DNA of 50,081 nt from JBBQZU01 sp038207425 (GTDB taxonomy: Bacteria > Bacteroidota > Bacteroidia > Flavobacteriales_D > Cryomorphaceae), in contig JBBQZU010000024.1 in the NCBI GenBank assembly GCA_038207425.1, forward strand, positions 1 through 50,081. The letters run 5' to 3'. Shown in pieces: positions 17,063-27,293 of this stretch (within the stretch, counting starts at the first letter, position 1; each line of letters opens with the position of its first letter). A program made the position numbers and the translations under genes. The notes below the pieces were generated by a model. It saw only the letters and a program-made list of their open reading frames with translations, searched no databases and was not told the DNA's origin.

Positions 17063-19567
17063 TTATTCTTTTGAACTTTCAGTATTATTGGTCTTTGATT
17101 CCTTTATTTCGTCAAGATCAGCCAAAGGTTGAATTGCTTCACGTTGGAAAGACTTGATATGCAGGTCGCGCTGTGGGAAGGGTATTTCTATACCGTTTTC
17201 TTTTAGCGAATGATAGATAGCTCTCATTGCCTGATCTCTTACTGCAATCCAGATTTCAAAATCCGACACCCAGAACAACACCCTGAAATCGAGACTGCTT
17301 TCGTTCATATTCTGGAATAACACCAATGGAGAAGGGAACTTCAAAATACCATCACTGACCAGGGCATTTTGGATTAATTCGGTTACCAAATCGATTTCAG
17401 AATTGTACGCCACACCAATAGTAAGTTCCACCCTTCGCTTTTTATCACTGAGGGTCCAGTTGGTAAGTCTGTTGGCAAGAAGGTTACCATTGGGTATTAT
17501 TACTTCGGCGCCGTCCCAGTTTTTGATCTTGCTGGCCCTGATACCAATTTCCTTTACCACACCCTGATCGGGCCCTGAGTCAATGGTATCGCCTATTTGG
17601 ATAGGTCGTTCAAAAGCTAGAATAACTCCCGATACAAGATTGTTGATAATAGTTTGAAGCCCAAAACCAATACCCACTGAGAGTGCCCCGAGCACAATTG
17701 TAATGCGGTCAATAGGAATACCCGCAGCCGCGAGGGCAATGAAAAATCCGAGTGCTATGATGGCGAGCCTAAGGAGTAACACCTGAGAACCGAATCGCTT
17801 GTTGCGGTTATGATGAAATTTTCTGTCTCTGATTTCACTAAAATAGGCCAAGTTGTTTGCAAGAAATGTTGCGAAGTAAAGCGTAAGAAAAAATGTGAAT
17901 ATGGTTCCGAAACTAAATTTAGCGTAGAGCAAGCTTCTGGGTTTTTCGAGAAACAGCGACACTTCTTCGATGACAAGCTCAAGGAGAGAAAGATTTTTGA
18001 GAAAGAAATAAAGCCAGAGTCCCACTGCCAGTAACGAAAAGACCTTTAATGTTTTAATCTTCAGCTTCACGTAGTCATTTGAAGAAGTGGGATCAGAATT
18101 TTTCTGGTTTCTCAGCTCAATTTGCAGATATATAAACTCTTTGACAATCATTACAAAAATAATGAGCGAGATGGCTTGCATTAAACCTACCGTTGCAGTA
18201 ATAGAAAGCATTTTGGAGAGGCTGAGCCTGCCAAGCGTATTGAATACCAGAGAGCAAAATTCAATTGCTACATACGCCCACGATATATAGACGAAGTATT
18301 TGGGCAATTCCTTTGTATAAGCCTTAAGCCTTAAGATGTATATCAAACCAACTACTATTCCTGAAATACTAAAGAACATAATCAGGTGTCGCTCTTCAAA
18401 AACGATTTCCCAAAAGAGGTTACTTAGAATGCTGAAAATGAAAAGTACATAGAAAACACACCATGTAATAAAAACAGGCTTTTGAACCCTTTTACGGAGC
18501 AGAATACCCGTAATTGTACCTACCAAAAAAATTCCTATTGAGAAGATGACCATGGGCGGGTCAGGGTAAAACAGCACAAAAAGACTCAGCAGTGCCAAAG
18601 CAGCAGAATACTTGGGGAAATTAGGAATGTAGGTAGTGCGACTCAATATGATGTCCTTATTTTTATTGTCCCTCAGTATCCGATCGTAGGTTTTCTGAAA
18701 CCAAAATATCAGAACCACCAGTAGGATTATAAAGGCGATGGTTTCTGCCATGTATACCCTCAGGTACCTGAATAAAATGATGGAGTTATAAGCGATAGCG
18801 CTATTCAATACTCGTTCAAGGTGTTTGCTGTCGCGCGCTGCAAGCGGATGCCAGAGATAAGGTATCTCTTTTGAAAAAATATTATCTGCAATTCGCCTCG
18901 ATTCGAATTGAAGTTGTGCTGCCAGTTCCTGCAAATCAAGTCTGATATTCTGAACTTTGGAATCGAATCTGAGTATTTCGATTTGCTGAAGTTTGAGCTC
19001 TTCAGCAGTGGCATCGAAAGTTGATGCAATTTGTGTGAGAAACTCATTGAATTCCTTTGATTGATAGGGCTGGTCTGAAAGAAGTTTCGGTTTAGATAAC
19101 CTGTGCTCAATTGAATCCATACTTTGCTTCGCTTTCGCAAGCACATTGAGCCGGTCTCCCAACTCTGATTCATATTTGGTGAGCGACCTTTCTGAAAAAT
19201 TGATGAAGTTGAGAATGGAGCCGATCATTCTAAGATTCAAAGCTATTTCCCTGTCGTTTAGAGTGGTTTCGATTCCGGCAACGAGGGCTTCAACCCTGGG
19301 TATGAAGTCAGCCACTTCAGTGGTATCAGGCCTTCTTCGGAGCGTATTTTTTACCCGTACAATTTCTGTCTGAAAATTTCTTAACTGACCCAGCGAAACA
19401 GGTTTTTCGGTTTCCTTTACAGTGAGTGTGTCTTCGGTTTTAGATGTAGGCGCGAGTACATTTTTAATAAGCTCCATCGGGCCAGATTGGCCGCTGGCTT
19501 GGGTGCAAATGCAAAGAGTGGCGAAGAAACTTAGGCTGCGAACTATGCTGGCAGAAAAACCTGACAT
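17063..19567 (-). CDS. Large MscS-family mechanosensitive channel
   Basis: The 834-residue inner-membrane protein has a signal peptide (MSGFSASIVRSLSFFATLCIC), a predicted coiled-coil periplasmic region to about 240, around ten membrane segments, and a C-terminal MscS domain. The pore and beta-domain sequence LGALSVGIGFGLQTIINNLVSGVILAFE-like text is followed by RPIQIGDTI, GIRASKIKNWDGAEVIIPNG and LTNWTLSDKKRRVEL. Such large relatives (MscK/MscM type) release solutes on hypo-osmotic shock. ATG at 19567 starts the signal peptide; an in-frame start 13 codons earlier is less likely. It is a single-gene unit and intact despite the lesion-rich gene just downstream. Confidence 0.92.
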   Translation of the reverse strand: MSGFSASIVRSLSFFATLCICTQASGQSGPMELIKNVLAPTSKTEDTLTVKETEKPVSLGQLRNFQTEIVRVKNTLRRRPDTTEVADFIPRVEALVAGIETTLNDREIALNLRMIGSILNFINFSERSLTKYESELGDRLNVLAKAKQSMDSIEHRLSKPKLLSDQPYQSKEFNEFLTQIASTFDATAEELKLQQIEILRFDSKVQNIRLDLQELAAQLQFESRRIADNIFSKEIPYLWHPLAARDSKHLERVLNSAIAYNSIILFRYLRVYMAETIAFIILLVVLIFWFQKTYDRILRDNKNKDIILSRTTYIPNFPKYSAALALLSLFVLFYPDPPMVIFSIGIFLVGTITGILLRKRVQKPVFITWCVFYVLFIFSILSNLFWEIVFEERHLIMFFSISGIVVGLIYILRLKAYTKELPKYFVYISWAYVAIEFCSLVFNTLGRLSLSKMLSITATVGLMQAISLIIFVMIVKEFIYLQIELRNQKNSDPTSSNDYVKLKIKTLKVFSLLAVGLWLYFFLKNLSLLELVIEEVSLFLEKPRSLLYAKFSFGTIFTFFLTLYFATFLANNLAYFSEIRDRKFHHNRNKRFGSQVLLLRLAIIALGFFIALAAAGIPIDRITIVLGALSVGIGFGLQTIINNLVSGVILAFERPIQIGDTIDSGPDQGVVKEIGIRASKIKNWDGAEVIIPNGNLLANRLTNWTLSDKKRRVELTIGVAYNSEIDLVTELIQNALVSDGILKFPSPLVLFQNMNESSLDFRVLFWVSDFEIWIAVRDQAMRAIYHSLKENGIEIPFPQRDLHIKSFQREAIQPLADLDEIKESKTNNTESSKE

Positions 19568-20328
19568 TGGAGTCGGATATAACATTGGTTCAAATCGGCG
19601 ATGCACAAAAATAGCATTAGTACGTAGTATTGGTTATTTATTTGTCAAGGTATCCATATTCCTTGTCAGAGCTTAACAGAAGGCTATTCTTTAATTTGCC
19701 GATCCGTTTGTATGCATTTGCCGGAAGCAGCGGTGATGGAATTGCTATCAAAAACTATATCACCCAAGCAGCTTCTGTTGCGTTTGTGGCAAATCTCATC
19801 AAGGTATCACTACATCTTGATGCTTCTAATCTGATGGTAAATTTCCAACTGTGTGCGCTTTCAATTGTGTATTGCCATGTGCACCCACCTCAGGCCTTTG
19901 TGGGTAGAGTAATGGTGCGATAATGCGCTGACATGGACTTCGGTTCAATTGGCAATAACTGCGCAATTTATTGTCTTGTAGGATAGCATGATAGTACTTC
20001 CAGCCATACTTTTCTCCACCGCTTTGTTGACCAATTTGGCATCTCCCCTATCCATATCTTTCATTTTATAAAAATTGCATTGGGATGTTCTATTTCTGGT
20101 TTCGATGTCTTCAAGGGGTATGAATTCTTCTTTCACCAAGTCCAGGTTATTTCATTACAAAGCAGCAATACAAGTACACGACCTGATTGAGCCACGGAAA
20201 AAAGGGACAAACGTCAAAAAATAGTCGAACCAAATTTAGTTTTCTGCACATTTCTGGTTCAAACAATGTCTTATTAAACCGATATTTGCACCCGTTTTTC
20301 GATTATGTGAAACTTAAAGCTGCGGCAA
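19568..20328. other. Gene-poor 760-bp spacer between mscS-like and ABC-F genes
   Basis: No recognisable protein was found on either strand. The longest reverse-strand frame (64 codons, 19945-20139) matches nothing I know and may be a remnant. The right end should hold the ABC-F promoter: GATATTTG at 20281-20288 is one mismatch from TAnnTTTG and lies 40 bp before the start codon. Confidence 0.4.
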
Positions 20329-22200
20329 ATGAACATCCTTTCAGTAGAAAATGTATCCAAGCGTTATGGCTCCCGGTTGCTCTTCGAGAACTTCAGTTTT
20401 GGAATGTCGATGGGCGAAAAGGTGGCCATTGTAGCACCAAACGGATCGGGAAAGAGCACCCTGCTGCGCGCTATTGCCGGTGTGGAGCCGGCTGATACTG
20501 GAATCATTACCTTCCGCAGCGGACTCAGGGTGGGTTACCTCCCCCAGGAGCCTGTTTTTCCGGAAGGGCTTACCCTTACTGAAGCCATAATGGCCAGCGA
20601 TACGCCTATGAAAAAGGCGGTACTTGAATACGAAAAAGCGCTCGAACATCCTGAGAACAGCGACAATCTGCAGCGCTGCCTCGATGCGATGGACCATACC
20701 AACGCCTGGGATTACGAAGCCCGCGTGAAGGAAGTACTTGGCCGCCTCGGAATTGAACATACCGAAATGCGCGTGGAGCAAGCTTCGGGCGGGCAGCGCA
20801 AGCGCGCAGCAATGGCCCGCGTAATGCTCGAAGAGCCCGAACTGCTTATACTCGATGAGCCTACCAACCACCTTGATCTCGATACCATAGAGTGGCTCGA
20901 AGATTGGCTCGCCGATGGCAACTTCTCCCTGCTTATGGTTACCCACGACAGGTATTTCCTGGACCGTGTATGCACCGATATTCTCGAAATAGACCGCGGC
21001 GAACTGGTGCGATACTCTGGCAATTACAGCTATTTTCTGGAGAAGAAAGCAGAGCGCGAAGCCATGCTCACAGCCACTGTCGACAAGGCCAAAAACCTGA
21101 TGCGCAGCGAGCTCGACTGGATACGTCGTATGCCCAAAGCCCGCGGCACCAAAGCCAAGTACCGCGTTGATGCATTTGACGGACTAAAAGCCACTGCATC
21201 CATTCGCACCGATAAACAGTCGGTAGAACTCGGAGTGCGCACCGAGCGCATGGGTTCTAAAATTGTGGAGTACCACAAAGTGAGCAAAGCTTTTGACGAC
21301 CTGAAGATCACCGAGCAATTCACCTATACCTTTCAGCGGCACGAAAAAGTGGGCGTGGTAGGGCGCAATGGCACAGGTAAAAGTACTTTCGTGAAAATGC
21401 TCCTTGGCCAAATACTGCCCGATGCCGGCAAAATAGTACATGGAGAAACAGTGCGCTTCGGGCATTACGACCAAGACGGACTGCTCAATGCCGACCATAA
21501 GCGGGTAATTGAAGTAATAAGCGAAATAGCTGAAGTGATAGAACTGAAGAAGGGACATAAGCTCACAGCAGCGCAGCTCCTAGAGAGGTTTCTCTTCAGC
21601 CGCGACAAGCAATGGCAGCTCGTAAGCACCCTTAGCGGAGGCGAAAAGCGCAGGCTATATCTATGCAAGGTGCTTATGGCAAACCCCAATTTTATAGTAC
21701 TCGATGAGCCTACCAACGACCTGGATATTGATACCCTGCAGGTGCTCGAAGATTACCTGGCTGCTTACGACGGCTGCCTGGTGGTGGTGAGCCACGACCG
21801 CTTTTTTATGGACAAGGTGGTTGACCATCTCTTTGTATTCGAAGGACAGGGAAAAATACGCGACTTTCCCGGCAACTATACACAGTACCGTGAGAAAAAA
21901 GCCTGGGAAGACTCAGAGCAATCAAAAGCCGATAATGCCCGCTCCAAAGCTGCTGCTGCTGCCAAGCAGGATGCAGGCAAGGAGAAGACCAAACTCACCT
22001 ACGCGGAGCGCCTTGAATACGAAAAACTTGAGAAAAGCATTGAAGAGCTCGAAGCAAAAAAAGAAGACCTTGCCGCGAAACTTTCCAATACCAACAACAA
22101 CGAAGAGCTTCTTGCCATTTCGGCTGAACTTGAGCGGGTGGTAAAAACCATCGAAGGCAAAACCGAAAGGTGGATGGAACTGGCTGAGTGGGTGGGGTAG
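20329..22200 (+). CDS. ABC-F family ATPase (Uup/EttA-like translation factor)
   Basis: The 623-residue protein has two ABC domains in one chain and no membrane segments, typical of ABC-F ribosome-associated proteins. Domain 1 has Walker A APNGSGKST, signature ASGGQRKRAAMARVML and Walker B LLILDEPTNHLDLDTIEWLE. Domain 2 has GRNGTGKST, LSGGEKRRLYLCKVLM and IVLDEPTNDLDIDTL. The inter-domain linker contains the arm region (about 245-310). The last 90 residues form a charged coiled coil as in Uup. It probably acts on stalled or initiating ribosomes. It ends with TAG, so TAG is a normal stop here. Confidence 0.92.
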   Translation: MNILSVENVSKRYGSRLLFENFSFGMSMGEKVAIVAPNGSGKSTLLRAIAGVEPADTGIITFRSGLRVGYLPQEPVFPEGLTLTEAIMASDTPMKKAVLEYEKALEHPENSDNLQRCLDAMDHTNAWDYEARVKEVLGRLGIEHTEMRVEQASGGQRKRAAMARVMLEEPELLILDEPTNHLDLDTIEWLEDWLADGNFSLLMVTHDRYFLDRVCTDILEIDRGELVRYSGNYSYFLEKKAEREAMLTATVDKAKNLMRSELDWIRRMPKARGTKAKYRVDAFDGLKATASIRTDKQSVELGVRTERMGSKIVEYHKVSKAFDDLKITEQFTYTFQRHEKVGVVGRNGTGKSTFVKMLLGQILPDAGKIVHGETVRFGHYDQDGLLNADHKRVIEVISEIAEVIELKKGHKLTAAQLLERFLFSRDKQWQLVSTLSGGEKRRLYLCKVLMANPNFIVLDEPTNDLDIDTLQVLEDYLAAYDGCLVVVSHDRFFMDKVVDHLFVFEGQGKIRDFPGNYTQYREKKAWEDSEQSKADNARSKAAAAAKQDAGKEKTKLTYAERLEYEKLEKSIEELEAKKEDLAAKLSNTNNNEELLAISAELERVVKTIEGKTERWMELAEWVG

Positions 22201-22284
22201 CCGTCAGACAATGCGCCGCCAGAGCCTTTTTTCATTGCGGATTTCGCAAGATAGGATAAAACACTTCTCGACCTAACCAATAAA

Positions 22285-22408
22285 CACCTGTTAAGAAACA
22301 GCGGCTTTCAGTACATACCACACCCAACGTGTTAAAAAAAAACCGAAAAACTTAACTTGTTGCATCGCACGTGTTAAGAAAAAGGGATAATTTAGACATG
22401 TTACAAAA
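22285..22408. repeat. Four spaced TGTTAA-type direct repeats upstream of the Fic gene
   Basis: Related words CACCTGTTAAGAAA (22285), AACGTGTTAAAAAA (22326), GCACGTGTTAAGAA (22367) and ACATGTTACAAAA (22396) lie in the same orientation. The first three are 41-42 bp apart, close to four helical turns. This could be a set of regulator sites for the Fic gene. A chance A-rich pattern is possible. Confidence 0.4.
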
Positions 22409-22420
22409 CGACTCATCCGT

Positions 22421-23488
22421 GTGAATAACGAAGTGTATCCGCTCCCGCCGGCTACAGAGCTTATTGAAACACGTGCGGTGCTCAAGCAGCTAACCGCATA
22501 GCGGGCTGCATTAGCAGAACTGAAAGGCGTAGCCGCAGCATTCCCAATCAACAGATACTGATTGATACTTTGGTGCTACAGGAAGCCAAAGACAACTCGA
22601 GCATAGAGAATATTATTACCACTCACGACGAAATGTACCGCAGCGACTATGATGAGAAATTATTCGCATCGCAAGCAGCAAAAGAAGTAATCTTTTATGT
22701 ACAAGCAGTAAAACAGGGACACCTCAGGCTCAAAGAGAGCGGCATTATCAAAATCAACGACATACTGCATGTACGGGAAGTTATAGAAGGCAATAAGGCT
22801 GGCATTAGAACTGTGTCGGAAACCGTATTAAAACGACCTCACGGGCGAGGCGGTGTACACCCCACCGCAAGACAATGATACCATATGGAAGATGCTGCGT
22901 GAACTCGAAGTATTCATCAATAAAAGTGAAATGTACACGGCAGACCCTTTGCTGAAAATGGCGCTTATACACCACCGGTTCGAAAGTATTCACCCTTTTT
23001 ATGACGGCAATGGACGTACCGGACGTATCGTAAACTCGCTTTACCTCATTCATCAGGGACTGCTTGCCATACCTATTCTTTACCTGAGTCGCTACATAAA
23101 CAGCACTCGGCAGAATTACTACCGCCTGCTTGAGGAAGTGCGAACTGAAAATGCATGGGAGGAGTGGGTGCTCTATATGCTCCGTTCGGTAGAAGATACT
23201 GGTAAATCGAGCATAGACCTTGTACAACGCATCAAAATATTGGTGCAGAACTACGAGCAAAAAATACGTACTGCCGAGCCGCGCATGTACAGCCAGGATT
23301 TGATCAACAATATATTCAGGCGCCCACATACCCGCATATCAGATCTGGAAAGAGAGTTGCGGGTATCACGGCAAATCGCATCTGCTTACCTGAACCGATT
23401 GATAGAGATGCGTATCCTGGTCAAAATAAAAACGGGCCAAATAAACCCATATGTGAATAAGGAACTCTTCGAACTGTTAAAAGGATAA
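22421..23488 (+). pseudogene. Fic-domain protein (AMPylator type), broken
   Basis: Three frames together give a full Fic protein of about 355 residues. The N-terminal part (VYPLPPATELIETRAVLKQL) meets TAG at 22499-22501, then continues RAALAELKGVAAA. A one-base shift near 22535-22540 leads into IPNQQILIDTLVLQEAKDN and SSIENIITTHDEMY. A second shift in an A run near 22830 leads into NDLTGEAVYTPPQDNDTIW. The catalytic motif HPFYDGNGRTGR is intact, followed by a C-terminal winged-helix region (RISDLERELRVSRQIASAYL). Fic enzymes transfer AMP or related groups to target proteins. The start is taken as GTG at 22421, with an alternative ATG at 22398 that would need another shift. As read, no full product can be made. 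Confidence 0.8.
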
Positions 23489-23569
23489 AGCGGATGGTGC
23501 AAAGTAAATAGGTTGCGTTCTGCCTTGGGTATTTGCGCTATAATCTACAAAATGAGACACCGTTCGTTC

Positions 23570-24004
23570 TCACTGATTAATTTGCGGCCCCCGCCCCTGC
23601 ATATACGCCACAGATTCCTGCATCAGTTCGCGAAGTACCGACGTGTCAATATCGCTGAGCCGTTTAATGTAGAGACATGATTTTCCGGTTTTGTATTTGC
23701 CCAGCTTGCCCAACAGTTCATCGTAACGGGTAAATCCGTCCATAATGTAGATGGTAAAATTTTGCTTGCGCGGTGAAAATCCTGTGAGCATCCAGTCGAG
23801 TTCACGGCCCGAAGCGTACTTGAGGTAACAATGTCCGTATCCAACAATCGTGGCACCCCACATTTTTCCTTTTTCACCGGTGATGCCTGCCATCATCTCG
23901 TCAATCTCAAGGGCCCCTTCCCGCAACAGCAGATCATCTATATCCGCAATAAAGTCAGCCACTGTAACTTCGGTAACTTTGGTTTTTAGTTCTGTCTTGG
24001 CCAT
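23570..24004 (-). CDS. DUF1801 domain protein
   Basis: The 144-residue protein matches the DUF1801 (YdhG-like) pattern: TVADFIADIDD at the start, KGKMWGATIVGYGHCYLKYASG in the middle, and YKTGKSCLYIKRLSDIDTSVLREL near the end. The family is small, cytoplasmic and of unknown function, with a fold seen in iron-chaperone-like proteins. The next gene upstream on the same strand, 18 bp away, is a YdeI-like fragment, and such genes are often found together. The gene is intact. Confidence 0.8.
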   Translation of the reverse strand: MAKTELKTKVTEVTVADFIADIDDLLLREGALEIDEMMAGITGEKGKMWGATIVGYGHCYLKYASGRELDWMLTGFSPRKQNFTIYIMDGFTRYDELLGKLGKYKTGKSCLYIKRLSDIDTSVLRELMQESVAYMQGRGPQINQ

Positions 24005-24022
24005 AACTGATAGATAGTTTGC

Positions 24023-24382
24023 TTATTTGTATTTGTCATTTAAGCCTGCACCAGAAATGAAAATAGGCTTGCACTTGCCAAGGCACGAAAGGCGCGTAGC
24101 TTCCTGTTTTGCTGAACCAATGAACCCGGCATATTCCTGCTGTTTTCCAGGACTTAGTTTTTCAAATGCTTTTTTCCACCCTGAATCTGCAGCCAAAGCT
24201 GCAGCTAATTCAGCAATAATATCCAGTTTTTTTACTGCGGGCTTAATTGCTTTCACTTGTTTCTGATTTTTGATGGCTTCGCGAACATATTCCAGCACGA
24301 GCATCTTGTCGGGAATTTCTCCGGCTTTGAAGCGCCATTGGCGCAGCCTAGGAAGGGGAGTTGATGGGTGATATTGTCGCAA
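24023..24382 (-). pseudogene. YdeI/OmpD-associated family protein, 5' truncated
   Basis: Only the C-terminal part of the family is present. It runs from LRQWRFKAGEI through a lysine-rich linker to the conserved tail LSPGKQQEYAGFIGSAKQEA and GAGLNDKYK. Full-length relatives are about 190 residues. Here codons upstream of the WRF motif do not resemble the family and meet a TGA, so the first domain has been lost. Some translation from an internal ATG (in DKMLVLEY) is possible. Function in the family is unclear; it has been linked to bacteriocin protection. Confidence 0.6.
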
Positions 24383-24464
24383 CCTACAGGCACAAGGTCA
24401 ATTAGTATAGAAAACTCGATTTATTTTTGTCTAAAAATACTTTCATGGCCACGCTGGTTCCTTA

Positions 24465-25318
24465 CTATTCGTAGCATACATAGTTATAAATTCGGCTTGC
24501 CACCGTGTCGCCGTTTTGAAGAATTATGTCCCTCGTAATTATGTAATTATCCTCGTTCACTCCGTACAGGTAATTATAAGTATATGTGCCCGTAAAGGAG
24601 CTATAAACTGTGATTTGCGCCGGGGCAAATATGAAGCCATTGGCTAGCTCTTGATTGTTCAACTCCAAGTAATTTAGCTGAATAAAATTGGTGAGAACGT
24701 ATTGCTCAGAATAGAACAGATCGTTCTTATAATCAGTTGTCTCCCACGCCTCTACTTGCCCGTTAAAATTATAAGCGTACAATATGTTGTAAGCTTCCCA
24801 GTAAGCTGAATTGGCAGGCATGTAGTTTTCAAAAACATGTAACCGTAGTCATTGTACGAAAGGTACGATGTTCCTTGCAGGGCAATACTATCAATCAAAG
24901 CGTAGTAAAATTTTTGAACTGAATCCAGGCGATTCACACCCCCTATATCATGGTAATGGTGCAAATATGCGGCATAGAAATGTTCGCCAAATTCATAATC
25001 GCCAAAATATTGAAACACGGTATCAATTTGGACCCTGTCTGGATTTTCTAAAAGGGTGTAAGTAAGTCGATAAGTTCTTAAAATGTCTCCAGAAATTTCA
25101 TCAAGTGTTCTGTACTCTTCAAGGACGGAGGGAAATTCATCCGAGTACTTATAGTTCCTCTCGGGATTGAAGTTTTCATTCAGTATGCTCTGGATTACAC
25201 ATCCCGTGAAATCAATATTTGGAAGAAGCCCGTTGGAAGAAAGGTTTTGCTCTTCGTCCTCATCACAACCAATCAGAACGATGCAGAGACAGGAGAACCA
25301 CAATACTTTATGATTCAT
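24465..25318 (-). pseudogene. Putative lipoprotein, split by a homopolymer frameshift
   Basis: The N-terminus MNHKVLWFSCLCIVLIGC is a lipoprotein signal with the lipobox cysteine at residue 18, followed by an acidic linker (DEDEEQ). The frame is lost in a T5 run at about 24830. Adding one T gives YGYMFFENYMPANSAYW and joins the second part, which ends in YNYVCYE. The corrected length is about 284 residues. The second half contains repeated YNY/YAYNFNG motifs like those in Bacteroidota calcium- or sugar-binding repeat lipoproteins. I do not recognise a named family. It lies next to the ELWxxDGT gene on the same strand. Confidence 0.6.
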
Positions 25319-25345
25319 AAATTCGGGCTTTAAGTTGGTTTAAAA

Positions 25346-26977
25346 TTACAGTTTGATGATTTTCCGATTTAAACGATTCTATCTCGCTATGTACATTCCG
25401 GCAGGCCATTGGGAAGTATCCACCACCTCGTTCCGGCTTGCTTGATTGGTACTGTAGATTATCTGTCCCTGGAGATTCAATATTTGAAGACTGTTTTGGC
25501 CAGAAGGTGAAGAAAGTTTGATTTTTATTTGGTGCGTGGCAGGATTTGGAACGACAAGCATTTCCATATCATCTACTTTTGATTCTTCCAGACCAGAAAT
25601 AAAACTGGGAGTGTATCCATAAATTTCATTTCCATAGAGATCAGTACCGGCCTTAAGTATCGCCTGTCCGTTGTAGTTTAACATGCCGTAGGGAGAATCC
25701 AAAACATCGCATGGCAAGGACTGGAAAGTGCCGGATATGATACCATCACTTTGAAAAAGTGCTGCGCATCCGGCAACATCATCGTATTATTGATAGAGAA
25801 TCATCCCTTCGCCCATTGCCACAGCACTTTCAGCATAAAAAGATCCTGAAAGGATATCTGAAAGAAAAAGTGTTCCACCATTCGTACCATCGCTTACCCA
25901 AAGACCTGATTGATCCTGTGCGTTGTTCCCTTGAAAGTAGAACTTATCCGCAGATCGGAGCGATCCATTAAAATCCGCTTCAAATTCATTGCCGTTGGCG
26001 TCGAGTAGTGGCTGAGTGCCTTGAACTGTCCCATCGGAAGTAAAAAGTGTGACCCCTTGATCAGCATCGGCGGTGAACAAGAGCTTATCATTGAATATTT
26101 CAAGTGCGTGGGGATCGCTGCCGTCGAATTCGTTCAAGTCAGCAAACAGTTCTGTGCCTTCAGGCGTGCCATTTGTTCGCCAGAGCTCTATTTGGTTTGG
26201 GTCATTTTCGCTCCCGGCAAAATAGACGAATCCATTAAATTCTTTAAAGTACTCCCCGTTGTATGGCCATCCCCTTACCCACATTTGTTTCAGCAAAATG
26301 GTTCCTCCAATAGTACCGTCACTGATCCATAACTCCGATTCGCCATCAGCATTTCTTGCTTTGAAATAAAGGAAGCCGTTCACATTCGACATAAATTGAT
26401 GAATGCTATTTGCACCTACCGCAAAATCTTTAAACAGGTAGGTTCCTGATTCGGCACCATCACTCCTCCACATTTCTATTCCGGTGGATATACCATCGGC
26501 AGCGAAATACAATACATTATCCAAGGAGCAGAAATACTGTGCGTCCATCAATTGGCTATTTGAACAATTGTTCAGTCCAGGATTTATATCCTTCACCATG
26601 TAGGTGCCAATTTCTGTTCCGTCTGATCTCCATAGCTCGGCTCCATTGTTGGCGTCAGATGCCCTGAAGTACATCACATCACCCACAACCAAATATTCAT
26701 CCCCACACCCTGTGTTTGATTGACATAAACTTTGGCTGCCCGGACCAATGTTCTTCACCATCTCTGTCCCTGGTTCTGTGGCGTCTGACTTCCACAATTC
26801 AATCCCATTTACCCCGTCGTTGCCGAGGAATAAAAATTGGTCATTCAGACGTGAAAGCCTTCCAGAGTTGCTGTTTTGTGGACCGGGGTTCACATCTTTA
26901 ATCAGAACGGGATTCTGGGCATGAAGTACCGCAGTACCCATGTATCCTAAGAAAGTTAAAAGAAAATAGCGATTCAT
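25346..26977 (-). pseudogene. ELWxxDGT-repeat T9SS secreted protein with two in-frame stops
   Basis: The protein starts with a signal peptide (MNRYFLLTFLGYMGTAVLHAQ). At least seven ELWxSDGT-type repeats follow (ELWKSDATEPGT, ELWRSDGTEIGT, EMWRSDGAESGT, ELWISDGTIGGT, ELWRTNGTPEGT and others), forming a predicted propeller. TAA at 25787-25789 interrupts the frame after GEGMILYQ. The same frame continues YDDVAGCAALFQSDGIISGT into the last repeat and a T9SS sorting domain (VVPNPATHQIKIKL). TAG at 25379-25381 comes after PAGMYIAR, yet the frame goes on to NRLNRKIIKL before TAA at 25346-25348, the normal end of such domains. There is no frameshift over 1632 bp. As read, it would lose its sorting domain and not be anchored. 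Confidence 0.8.
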
Positions 26978-27235
26978 AGGTGGTGGATTGAATTGAAATT
27001 TTCAGAACAATCATTTGACTGTGAATCTAATGTAAGAAATAATGAACACGAAAAAGAAAATTGCCTGCACAACAAATGAAAGTGATTTAGCCGCAGGATT
27101 GCAAATGCAGCGGAGCAAACAGACTTTATATTCGAATACTCGCGGCCACATGGAAATATATCTTGTAGTGTTGAATGCAGGGCGTCAGTAGCCTTGGGCC
27201 TATTGCTTCCGTAGGAAATTTACCTAGTTTCACCC

Positions 27236-27243
27236 TATATTTG
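27236..27243 (+). promoter_or_regulatory. Putative -7 box for the CotH/lamin-tail gene
   Basis: TATATTTG is a perfect TAnnTTTG match 50 bp before the start codon. No convincing -33 TTG was seen. The rest of the 316-bp spacer (26978-27293) shows no gene. Confidence 0.45.
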
Positions 27244-27293
27244 CTAGGTACCAAATATGCAGATAAAAAGCAAAGCTTAAACCCTGATTAAAT

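Noticed and set aside
19580..19620. Possible tRNA because of a GGTTCAAATC stretch
   Set aside because: No acceptor, D or anticodon stem could be built around it.
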